From: an uncultured bacterium
GTDB lineage: Bacteria; Patescibacteriota; Minisyncoccia; Moranbacterales; GWC2-37-73
NCBI GenBank assembly: GCA_903824515.1
Contig: CAIJXA010000119.1
Coordinates: 1 to 35,112, forward strand
Length of the DNA stretch: 35,112 bases
Direction: 5' to 3'
Made by a program: the position numbers and the translations under genes. Each line of letters opens with the position of its first letter. The stretch's first letter is position 1. A model generated the notes under the pieces. It worked only from the letters and a program-made list of their open reading frames with translations, was not told the DNA's origin and did no database searches. Below are positions 24,501 to 30,714 of the stretch, one piece after another.

Positions 24501-26263
24501 TAAATTTCTTCTCTTTTTCTTGGGATCAGCCAGCTTCTTTTGTGGGCGAGTCTGACAAGCTCACATACTATTACTCAATAAATGTTTTACCAACTCCGAA
24601 CAATGTGGTGGCAACAAATTTGCAATCCGCAGGACCTGGAGCGTTTGCAACTCAGCGAGGACAAAACACCTTCTTCGTAGTGGCAGCTGATCAAGCTGGG
24701 AATGTTGAGTTTAACAATTATGCCTCGGTAAATTTCTTTGCAGAAACTTCGGCTCCAGGAGTTCCTGGGAATATTCAAATCTTTGACACATCTGATCGTG
24801 AGAATGCAGAATATAGCATTGCTGTTAAGTGGGTCAAGCCTGATGAACTTAGTTTGGGAAATTTTGATGGATATGTGATTTATCGCAGTGAAGACAATGT
24901 GAATTTTTCTGAAATCGCCAAAACAACCGGCAGCGCTTATGTGGACACGAAATTGGAAAGTAAGCTCTACTATTACTATATTAAGTCAAAAGATAAAACA
25001 AACAACTATTCAATTGCTTCAACCACTGTCAGCATTATACCAACGGGAAGATTTACTACCCCTCCTAAATTAGTCGGAACTCCAACAAGCAAAATGCAGG
25101 CATTTCAGGGAGAAATAGCTTGGGTCACTGATCGGGCGGCCAGTTCATTTGTGGAATATGGCAAGTCAATTGCACTTGGTCAAACAACCGGACAGGTTGA
25201 TTCGCTGACAAATCACATTGTTTTAGTTAAGGGACTAGACGCTGGCACAAAATATTTCTATCGAGTTAAATACATCGATCCAGATGGAAACATTGGTACT
25301 TCGGAAATAGATACTCTTACGACCTTGCCGCCGCCAACAATTTCAGAAGTTGTCGTAAGTGACATTCAACTTAGCACTGCTTATGTTTCTTGGAAAACAA
25401 ACACCAGCGCAACTTGCATCCTTGACTATGGCAGTGGCTCTTCGATGAGCATCAAGGAGGAATCTGGCGGATCAAGTCATGTGCAGAAAATTGACAAGCT
25501 TATGCCGGCAAATGACTACAAAATTCAAATCAGTTGCCTAGATAGTGATGCTAATAATTTTAAGTCTGATGAATATTTGTTTTCAACTCCCGAGGAGCCA
25601 ACCGTTTCGAATATCACTATTGATAATAAGGAAAATGTTGATTTGCCAACAATTGTAATAGCCTATAAGACAAATGTTCCAACTACAACCTATATTTTGT
25701 TTAAGGGAGCTCAAGAATCAGGTCAACACACTTATCTTATCAGTGATCGCACCCTCGAGCATAGCGCAGAAATAACAGGGCTAGATCCCTCAGTTGAATA
25801 TACCCTGCAAATCTCTGGCGTGGATGAGCATTCTATTGCTGCCAAGAGTGTGGAGCAAAAAATCACAACCCGTTTTGACTCGCGTCCTCCGGTGATTGTC
25901 ACAAGTCGGGCTATTGGAAAAGTCATGGGTCGTGGCAAGAGCGCACAAGCAAATGTTTACATTCGGGTAGAAACAGACGAACCAACAAAAATAAAAATTG
26001 GTTATGCTAAGGGTATTGTTACAAAATCTTTTGAGCAAACAGCAGCCGATGATGCTTTCAATACATATCATCTAATCACTATCCCAGCAGAAACAGGGCA
26101 GGTGTATAGTTATCAAATAAGTGCCTTTGATGAGGCGGAAAATGTTACAAACTCTGAGGCAATGACGATTGCGGTTGATCAATCGCGTGCTAATGCAACT
26201 GAGGTTATCACGAGCACTTTCCTCAATCAATTCGGTTGGATCTCTAAATTAGGTGGAAATTAA
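18539..26263 (+). CDS. Giant membrane-anchored surface protein with two kelch-like arrays and Ig/FN3 domains
   Basis: This protein is 2574 residues if it starts at the TTG at 18539 (AAAGG 5 nt before); an ATG at 18587 is the alternative. A basic cytoplasmic segment of about 145 residues precedes one hydrophobic helix (about 147-168, SLGALLIIFSVLPSVLS) that could be an anchor or signal. Residues 240-757 hold about 11 kelch-like units of 43-55 residues (pattern F-Y-K-Y-D-I-A-S-N-x-W ... G-G ... Y-x-x-R-G). They are followed by a beta-sandwich module (767-855) and an Ig-like domain (858-977). The set then repeats: kelch-like units at 1020-1637, sandwich 1645-1745, Ig-like domains 1748-1975. From 1974 to 2550 come about six FN3-like domains. 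The protein should stand outside the cell as an adhesin or carbohydrate/protein-binding fibre. No catalytic motif or sorting signal was recognised. The ABC pair follows 20 nt later. Confidence 0.85.
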   Translation: MSSKKTKKTLKKSSSEMRVFSVGHYSASKKILIMRNIEKRLDFKEISLSLKFFSKHLFSITNKSIFLAHKFADFLLRLIFPKNEIKKTRKRIVVSQKTLKEFIFKHEAKNESHGEKYWKRYYLSVLLKKMHKAAGDALKVIGGASWRFSVSLGALLIIFSVLPSVLSAPRSISVSTRAQWEAGTQSNTNALSSSDAIQLSSVGSWNARVWSPTPEPINAGHSSVSIGNYTYITRGQADKAFWRYDNSKNKWETMPDLPQPAYLGADMTYLSSTGDIYMIFGGYSLKFYKFSTTSQTWTKLTELLDAPYSGAAIENDGTNIYFARGNSSTDFYKYDVASDQWLNRAPVTATVSTGGDLVNGQDGFLYILRGNLGAQMYRYNIASNLWENRTAITAAIAGDQRGAYANGYLYFLRSGSTNTFYRFDIAGNSWLALAGTNEFAPMATNSSSLSYNSSENRIYGFRSVGTTDFWKFNPAQGTNGEWINPKQLMDGTLGFGTGGDLIWNGQVGASAYLYATRGASNGFNRYDVATNSWSTKANLPYSLSTDTKGVLCGGNVYFLQPGATTFYSYTEDIWTTFSTSPNILPAAAGAGSSMACASDNAIYAIRGGGTSSFYKYVVGTGWSTLPATTIGTVTYNANIGARVVAIGTNVYAMMGNGETAFLKYNGTVWSSLKATPFAQYYGTDMTTYGGKIYAIAGYYKNEFWEYNPTSDAWRMLPENQKYLFGRGPYNGASIEYAGGTSFYATTGQGLADMWSYTGSATNFVSAGNYVSKTFDLSHVDNWLSFIATDAKPANTAIAYETRTSSDQSSWSIWQTVSGTNIQSPVNRYIQVRINLSTTDGVSTPTVNNFQISYNAEENSPNNPTVINAFSQNGGGQTLASGSTYAYDHPYFQWSGATDAGSGVTGYYVYFGSDNQADPAVSGIYQTALNYLVNDPLEQTAQNQAKPYYLRIKTKDNNGNISSATWQAFTYVYGGASPIQSQTISTKDDFDKGTFSSSVSRKNLPTDDGSINLTGISGLWNQSRLSVLPGGVSYGAEFALGNCQGNSNHCIYTAAGNNSNVFYRYEIETDTWSTKAVIPTLAAAVYYGGSLVEGPPGYLFLAKGYVQASFLQYEIATDTWTSVDSAPKNFDYGSNLAYDGSRYIYAMPGNDDAAYRYDTCNGQAGCTRGWTTLANANFGNPNTVDGQKVYEGSDSVYDNRNNIYVLQGNLLPYFAKYSISGDASHGEIHNTWTPLAPAPEGFYDGGSLAFDEASQSIFAVGGNNAGTANTIQNFYKYDIASNTWSVLPNVPGLVSYGGSMVSYNGYLYLQRGVGTTNFYRFNISKNTWELPNNGFFGPAVPTGNGTGVNSFFPYTAGTFMVSDGVQNLFITRGGLDNTFGKYDVRTGTFNELARLPVGATTGASITYDKDDGNIYYVPGILSTTRTGFTTYFYKYSVATNVWSEITTDRPPGQVTTGSAMTYDGSRYLYLTQGSSYVWWRYDPQGASGSRWSVMTPMTAGACVGTAGDGSKIIYKGGYIYVTRGGTTTSACRFQIGGAWAAMGALPATVAGGSGIADSGDGYLYVTRGGNTNDYYRYDTTQSLPGVWQTVSSTVDMKVPALVTTGGVQAFADNKNWIISGAGTNSYADGLYSYLIGSTGNGTGFMKNGTYTSPVLDLVSVYHWANLTVNYTKPLNTFVSFETRSSADGVSWSAWTVTLNDNVSATKHIMTISSPTATFLQIRASFSSSDQVYSPNITDMKVNYYQDTVAPNNPSSVTAYSDASRVTQILEGTWDKHPNPSFVWPEAAATGGAMDNPGGSGIAGYYVYFGNDSNADPFTLGTFQTSNVYNAANLISGKAYYLRIKAIDNANMIPAESYSGFVYQYDTISPTNPTTISVTPTGYTAIDKYDFLWTPDATDDYSGVAKFQYRTDGDVANVWNDISDPSLFQLTIPNANHAAGAYQSGKNKFYLRTVDNAGNFSEPIVQEYYYSASAPTPPQNLVVAPQTSQVNFFSFSWDQPASFVGESDKLTYYYSINVLPTPNNVVATNLQSAGPGAFATQRGQNTFFVVAADQAGNVEFNNYASVNFFAETSAPGVPGNIQIFDTSDRENAEYSIAVKWVKPDELSLGNFDGYVIYRSEDNVNFSEIAKTTGSAYVDTKLESKLYYYYIKSKDKTNNYSIASTTVSIIPTGRFTTPPKLVGTPTSKMQAFQGEIAWVTDRAASSFVEYGKSIALGQTTGQVDSLTNHIVLVKGLDAGTKYFYRVKYIDPDGNIGTSEIDTLTTLPPPTISEVVVSDIQLSTAYVSWKTNTSATCILDYGSGSSMSIKEESGGSSHVQKIDKLMPANDYKIQISCLDSDANNFKSDEYLFSTPEEPTVSNITIDNKENVDLPTIVIAYKTNVPTTTYILFKGAQESGQHTYLISDRTLEHSAEITGLDPSVEYTLQISGVDEHSIAAKSVEQKITTRFDSRPPVIVTSRAIGKVMGRGKSAQANVYIRVETDEPTKIKIGYAKGIVTKSFEQTAADDAFNTYHLITIPAETGQVYSYQISAFDEAENVTNSEAMTIAVDQSRANATEVITSTFLNQFGWISKLGGN

Positions 26264-26283
26264 ATGTAAATTAAACACGAATT

Positions 26284-27057
26284 ATGTCAGAAATTCAAAC
26301 TGAAACAGCTATCAAAGTGAGGGGAATAAAAAAGAGTTTTGTTGTGGGTGGACGAGAAATCCCCATTCTTCATGGCATTGATTTTGAAATAAAAAAGGGC
26401 GAATTTGTTCTACTTGTTGGTCCTTCTGGTTGCGGAAAATCAACCTTACTTCACATTATTTATGGATTGGAAGCGCCGACTGAAGGTAGTGTGGATATTG
26501 GAGGTGAGGATGAATGGTCACACACAAAAAATTGGCGCGCAAATTTTCGAAATGACAATATTGGCTTTATCCCGCAGCAACCTTTTTGGATAAAATCTTT
26601 AACCGTTATTGAAAATATTGCAATTCCTGCAGTGATTGCGGGAAAAACTTTTCATGAGGGTATTGGAATTGCGGCAAAACTTATAGAGCTTGTAGGTATG
26701 GGCGAATGGTCGAATCATCGACCCTATGATCTTTCCGGTGGTCAGCAGCAGCGAGTTGCACTTGCTAGATCCCTTTTGCTTGATCCAAAATTTGTAATTG
26801 CTGATGAACCGACAGGAAATCTTGATCAAAAAGCTGGTGAACAATTGATGGAACTTCTTCAAAACATCAGTGAACAATTTCAAATTACAATTTTGATGGT
26901 TACTCATAATACTGATCAATATAAATTTGGAACAAGAATTATTCAGATGGTTGATGGGAAAATAACATCCGATATACCTAATAAACATAGTCTACGGGCG
27001 CTGAAAGAAGAAATTAGTTTAGTAAAAAAGAAATCAATTAGCAAACCAATAAAATGA
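26284..27057 (+). CDS. ABC transporter ATP-binding protein, MacB/LolD type
   Basis: This 257-residue nucleotide-binding protein has Walker A GPSGCGKST (46-54), a Q-loop near FIPQQPFW, the ABC signature LSGGQQQRVALARSLL (about 147-162), Walker B FVIADEPTGNLD and the H-loop in MVTHNTD. The spacing and the DEPTGNLD form are typical of the LolD/MacB/FtsE family, which drives mechanotransmission or lipoprotein/peptide export rather than import. The C-terminal 30 residues (KKKSISKPIK) are basic. It starts 20 nt after the giant gene and overlaps the permease start by 4 nt (ATGA), so it is probably part of that operon. The substrate is not shown by the sequence. Confidence 0.95.
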   Translation: MSEIQTETAIKVRGIKKSFVVGGREIPILHGIDFEIKKGEFVLLVGPSGCGKSTLLHIIYGLEAPTEGSVDIGGEDEWSHTKNWRANFRNDNIGFIPQQPFWIKSLTVIENIAIPAVIAGKTFHEGIGIAAKLIELVGMGEWSNHRPYDLSGGQQQRVALARSLLLDPKFVIADEPTGNLDQKAGEQLMELLQNISEQFQITILMVTHNTDQYKFGTRIIQMVDGKITSDIPNKHSLRALKEEISLVKKKSISKPIK

Positions 27058-28343
27058 AAGATTCTAAAATCCCTCCAAAAAATAAAAAGCATTTTTTTGG
27101 AAAGCGTGAAAAAGTTAAGCACATGAGAATGTCGTCGGTTCTTCTGATTGGGTATCGTAATATAGCTATAAACAAAACCAGATCATTTTTGACTATTGGT
27201 GGGGTTAGTATTGGAATTGGAATCATAACCTTTTTGATTTCAATTGGTTTTGGTGTGCAGGCGATGGTGATTCGTGAGGTGACAAAAAATAATCCCACGG
27301 AAATAATCGATGTTAGTAATGAAAACTTGGAAAATTTTGTTGTGCTCAACAAGGAAACTATCGATAAAATTCAAAAATTTCCAGACGTTAGGAGTGTTGA
27401 AATTAATTCAAATATTGGCGGAAAATTTATCAATGGCGCGGCCCAAACGGATGCCATCCTTTATGGCGTGACGCCTGGATATTTAAAATTATCAAACATA
27501 AGCATAGAAAATATTTCATTTGAAAATTTTTCAACCTCTGATGGGATTATTGTCACTCCGAAACTTGCGACTTTGCTTGGTTTTGAAAAAGCTCAAGATG
27601 CTGTTGGCAAAGAGGTTGAATATAACGCTGTTGTTGCAAAAGAAATTTTGGACACCACTATTGATAACAGTGAGGATGGACAAGCTGGAAAAAAATTCAA
27701 AATTTTGGGCATAGTCAATGATCAATCGAAATCCGATGCTGTTTATGCATATACGATGTTTGAAACACTAAAAAACAATTATCATATTAACGCCGGACAA
27801 CGCGGAAAGATTTTAATCGGTAACATTGAAAAGATTGATTTCGTTCGTTCGCAAATTGAACAGCTCGGGTTTGTAACTGAGAGCGTGATAGACACAGTGA
27901 CGGACATAAATTCATTTTTTTCGATAGTTCGAATAGTGTTAATTGTTTTTGGAACAATCATTATGTCTATTTCAGCAATGGGCATGATGAACACGCTCAG
28001 TGTGTCACTTTTGCAACGCACAAAAGAAGTTGGAATTCTCAAGGCTCTTGGTGCCAAGCGGACGGACATTTTTAAAATGTTTATTTTTGAAGCAATTTTG
28101 ATTAGTTTTTCTGGTGGAGCTATTGGTTTATTGGGTGGTTATGGCGTGGCCAAGGGTCTGAATACTCTCATTAACTTTATTTCGAAGCGATATGGAATTC
28201 CTGCTGCTGATTTTGTCATGGTGCCAAACGTTTTCATTGTGGCAATTGTGACTTTTATCGTTGTGTTGGGAATCTCAACCGGACTTTTTCCAGCGCGCCG
28301 CGCCTCAAAAATCCATGCTTTGGAGGCTTTGCGCTACGAATAA
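27054..28343 (+). CDS. ABC transporter permease, MacB/FtsX family
   Basis: This 429-residue protein has a basic start, one transmembrane helix (about residues 43-67, FLTIGGVSIGIGIITFLISI), an extracytoplasmic MacB_PCD-like domain (about 70-285, with VRSVEINSNIGGKFINGA and FGVTPGYLK-like segments), and three C-terminal helices (about 290-315, 340-365, 385-412) of the FtsX type. The closing PARRASKIHALEALRYE is the characteristic MacB/LolC ending that contacts the ATPase. The ATG overlaps the ATPase stop codon, which implies translational coupling. With the ATPase it forms one exporter half that would dimerise. The neighbouring giant protein suggests a role at the cell surface; no TolC/MacA-like adaptor is visible. 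Confidence 0.94.
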   Translation: MKDSKIPPKNKKHFFGKREKVKHMRMSSVLLIGYRNIAINKTRSFLTIGGVSIGIGIITFLISIGFGVQAMVIREVTKNNPTEIIDVSNENLENFVVLNKETIDKIQKFPDVRSVEINSNIGGKFINGAAQTDAILYGVTPGYLKLSNISIENISFENFSTSDGIIVTPKLATLLGFEKAQDAVGKEVEYNAVVAKEILDTTIDNSEDGQAGKKFKILGIVNDQSKSDAVYAYTMFETLKNNYHINAGQRGKILIGNIEKIDFVRSQIEQLGFVTESVIDTVTDINSFFSIVRIVLIVFGTIIMSISAMGMMNTLSVSLLQRTKEVGILKALGAKRTDIFKMFIFEAILISFSGGAIGLLGGYGVAKGLNTLINFISKRYGIPAADFVMVPNVFIVAIVTFIVVLGISTGLFPARRASKIHALEALRYE

Positions 28344-28395
28344 TATTATTATGAAATTCTACTTGAAGTTTTGTTGGTTGCTAAAATGCTAACAA

Positions 28396-28537
28396 ATTTA
28401 TTATCTAGCAAAGTGAGCGAAATGAAAGTAATCTTTCATTTCGCAGCGAGCGACGCAGCAAAAGGTGATTTGCCTACGAGGCTTGCCTCGTGAGCCCGAA
28501 GGGTCCAGGGCTTGCCCTGGGGTATTAATACCCTTTT
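28396..28537 (+). repeat. Family B repeat, copy 3 (with hairpin insert)
   Basis: Matches copy 1 closely and has the same 33-nt gcgaaatgaaag-taat-ctttcatttcgc insert. It ends in gggtattaataccc (28520-28533) and a long T-rich tail, a probable terminator for the giant gene/ABC operon. Copy 4 begins 4 nt later. Confidence 0.9.
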
Positions 28538-28540
28538 ATT

Positions 28541-28686
28541 TTTTTATTATCTAGCGAAGTGATTGTCCCGATGCGTATCGGGACCGATTCAATGGAGGCA
28601 GCAAAAGGTGATTTGCCTACGAGGCTTGACACGTGAGTCCGTAGTGTCCATGGCTTGCCTTCAGGGGTATTAATACCATTTATTTG
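28541..28686 (+). repeat. Family B repeat, copy 4 (degenerate, different hairpin in the slot)
   Basis: Starts ttattatctagcgaagtga like the others, but the variable slot holds gtcccgat-gcgt-atcgggac followed by cgattcaatgg instead of the 33-nt insert. The following hairpins are eroded (gaggcttgacacgtg, gtccatggcttgccttcagg). It ends ggtattaatacc-atttattt. Copies 3 and 4 fill most of the 404-nt gap before argS. Confidence 0.85.
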
Positions 28687-28711
28687 GAATTCATATTTCA
28701 CGCATTTTCTA

Positions 28712-28741
28712 TTGATAAAATATTCTAAATGTGGGTATAAT
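28712..28741 (+). promoter_or_regulatory. Promoter of argS, leaderless
   Basis: TTGATA (28712-28717), an 18-nt spacer and a perfect TATAAT (28736-28741) lie 6 nt before the ATG at 28748. Transcription should start at the initiation codon. This also excludes the in-frame upstream starts from 28655 on. Confidence 0.7.
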
Positions 28742-28747
28742 GAACAT

Positions 28748-30598
28748 ATGAAGAGCCAAATACAACAAATCATAAAAAATGCCTTGATTGAGGCAAAAAA
28801 AGTTAATGATTGGCCTGCCTTTCCGGCAGACGGATTGGATTTTGAGTTGTCTGAAATCATTATTGACTATCCGAAAAATGAGCAATTCGGGGATTATTCT
28901 TCGAATATTGCTATGGTTTTGGCAAGCAAGCTTGGAAAAAGTCCCATGGAGATTGCAAACCAAATTGCTGAATTGCTGAATTGTGACATTGCTGAAAGTT
29001 GTCATCCTGAACTTGTTTCAGGATCTGCGTTGCAGGAAAATACTGGCGAAACAAATCCGAAGATGCTGAAACAAGTTCAGCCTGACATTTATGGTGCTTT
29101 TGAGAAAGTTGAAGTTGCGGCGCCGGGGTATCTCAATTTTCATTTGTCGAAAAAATATTTACAGAGTGTGGTTGAAAAAATTACCAAAGAAAAAAATGCT
29201 TTTGGGAACTCAAATTTCGGTAAAGGTATCAGTGTTAACAATGAATTTATTTCTGCAAATCCAACGGGCCCACTTACGGTTGGCAATGGTCGCGGAGGAT
29301 TTTATGGCGACTCTTTGGCTCGTATATTGCGTAAGGCCGGATTTGAAGTGGTGAATGAATACTACATTAACGATGCTGGGGGACAAATTGTTAAGCTTGG
29401 CCATAGCGTGCTGAAAGATGAGGAAGCTGTTTATAGCGGAGAATATATTGATAAGCTTGGTGAAAAATATGCAAAGTTTGGGGATGCGGCTGCGATTGGA
29501 AAAATTTCAGCTGATGACATTTTGGAAAATATCATCAAAAAAACTGTTTCGGAAAAAATGCAAATAAAATTCAATGTTTGGATGAGCGAAAAAAAACTCA
29601 ATGATGATGGATACAATCAGCGAGCAATTGAGATGCTGAAAGAAAAAGGTTTAACCTTTGAAGAAGCGGGAGCTGTTTGGCTCAAGACTTCTGCTTTTGG
29701 TGATGATAAAGACCGAGTTTTGATCAAGAAGGATGGAAAAAATGCCTATATTGCTGGTGATTGTGGATATATGCTTAATAAAATCGAAAGAGGTTTCAAT
29801 TGCCTCATTGTGTGTTTGGGTGCCGATCATCATGGATATGTTTCGCGATTATCTGCTGTTGCAAAAGCCTTGGGATTTGCTGGACAGTTCAAAGTTTCTA
29901 TTTCGCAACTTGTTAGAATCACAAAAGATGGCAAAGAAGTTCGCATGAGTAAGCGAGCTGGCAATGTTGTGTACATGGATGAATTAATTGAAGAGATTGG
30001 GCACGATGTGGCAAGATTCTTCTTTTTGCTGTATTCACCTGACACTCACATGAATTTTGATTTAGCTTTAGCGAAAGAGCATAGTTCAAAGAATCCGGTT
30101 TTTTATGTGCAATATGCGCATGCCAGGATTTGCAGTATTCTGAGCAAGGCAAGCCATGGAACATGGAACATGGAGCATGGAGCAAAAGAAAAACAAGAAT
30201 GTCTTTGCGAGGGTGTAATCACCCGAAGCAATTCAGGATGTTGCCAAGCCCTGGATCGCCACGAATTTTCGAGTACAAAAATTCTCGCGATAACAGAGTC
30301 TACTCAAATTTCAAATTTGAAATTATTGGTGGCTGAGAGTGAACTTTCTTTAGTTAGGGAATTAAACAAATTTCCGGCGTTGATCGAGGAAATTGCAAAT
30401 GACTATGGGGTGCATAAATTAGGACACTATGCTATTAAGTTGGCTGATAAATTCCATGCATTTTATGGCGCATGCAAGGTAATTGATATTGACAATCAAG
30501 ACTTGACAGGTGCTAGACTTTGTTTGATAAATTCTGCTAGAATAGTGTTAGCTGAAGTCTTGGCTTTGATTGGTGTGGATGCGCCAGAGAAAATGTAA
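28748..30598 (+). CDS. argS: Arginyl-tRNA synthetase
   Basis: This class I synthetase charges tRNA-Arg. The N-terminal add-1 domain ends near VAAPGYLNFHLS. The catalytic start is SANPTGPLTVGNGRGGFYGD (about residues 167-186), and KEVRMSKRAGNVVYMDEL is the KMSKS-like loop. FYVQYAHARICSIL opens the anticodon-binding DALR domain, which ends in the usual GVDAPEKM. The gene is 616 residues from the leaderless ATG at 28748. Two oddities stand out. The HIGH motif reads TVGN, without either histidine. Two repeat-derived insertions (about residues 84-114 and 466-528) sit in variable loops. Everything else is intact, so it is probably the working ArgRS of the cell. Confidence 0.95.
   Translation: MKSQIQQIIKNALIEAKKVNDWPAFPADGLDFELSEIIIDYPKNEQFGDYSSNIAMVLASKLGKSPMEIANQIAELLNCDIAESCHPELVSGSALQENTGETNPKMLKQVQPDIYGAFEKVEVAAPGYLNFHLSKKYLQSVVEKITKEKNAFGNSNFGKGISVNNEFISANPTGPLTVGNGRGGFYGDSLARILRKAGFEVVNEYYINDAGGQIVKLGHSVLKDEEAVYSGEYIDKLGEKYAKFGDAAAIGKISADDILENIIKKTVSEKMQIKFNVWMSEKKLNDDGYNQRAIEMLKEKGLTFEEAGAVWLKTSAFGDDKDRVLIKKDGKNAYIAGDCGYMLNKIERGFNCLIVCLGADHHGYVSRLSAVAKALGFAGQFKVSISQLVRITKDGKEVRMSKRAGNVVYMDELIEEIGHDVARFFFLLYSPDTHMNFDLALAKEHSSKNPVFYVQYAHARICSILSKASHGTWNMEHGAKEKQECLCEGVITRSNSGCCQALDRHEFSSTKILAITESTQISNLKLLVAESELSLVRELNKFPALIEEIANDYGVHKLGHYAIKLADKFHAFYGACKVIDIDNQDLTGARLCLINSARIVLAEVLALIGVDAPEKM
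29000..29086 (+). repeat. Palindromic element with HPELVSGS translation inside argS
   Basis: The left arm, tgtcatcctgaacttgtttc (to 29025), and a right arm, gctgaaacaagttcagc..tgaca (29061-29086), are inverse complements over about 26 nt with three mismatches, around a 35-nt centre. The frame stays open and reads CHPELVSGS at the left arm. From memory, this translated motif recurs in repeats of many unrelated bacteria. Confidence 0.8.
30148..30325 (+). repeat. Composite repeat insertion inside argS
   Basis: In order: a catgga-acatgga-acatgga-style short tandem (30154-30185); a segment of the ttgcgagg...cccgaagcaattc...ggatcgccacgaatt type (30205-30295) that resembles common bacterial intergenic palindromes; and caaatttcaaatttgaaatt (30306-30325) of family D style. 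It encodes about 60 residues absent from usual ArgRS, in the variable loop before the LSLVREL helix. Confidence 0.65.
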
Positions 30599-30604
30599 GA
30601 ATTA

Positions 30605-30707
30605 AGTTTGTAAAGTTATAAAGTTGAAAGTTTGTAAAGTTTAATTGAGTCGCTCTGCGACACTGTTTGACTTTATGGACTTTTAAGAACTTTAAAAACT
30701 TTCAACT
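30605..30707 (+). repeat. Inverted repeat between argS and the glycosyltransferase
   Basis: agttgaaagtttgtaaagtt-type units (about 30622-30644) and their inverse (about 30684-30707) flank a small hairpin, gtcgc-tct-gcgac (30649-30661). There is no coding potential. It has the nested layout (palindrome inside an AT-rich inverted repeat) seen elsewhere in the window. Confidence 0.6.
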
Positions 30708-30714
30708 AAAATAT

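Noticed and set aside
19233..26071. Many overlapping reading frames on both strands within the giant gene
   Set aside because: They have no domain signal and overlap a long frame with clear repeats and FN3-like domains. They are shadows.
28525..28860. Open frames across family B repeats on the minus strand (for example with WTLRTHVSSLVGKS)
   Set aside because: Similar peptides appear wherever family B occurs because the repeat is open in that frame. Start context and conservation follow the DNA repeat, not a protein.
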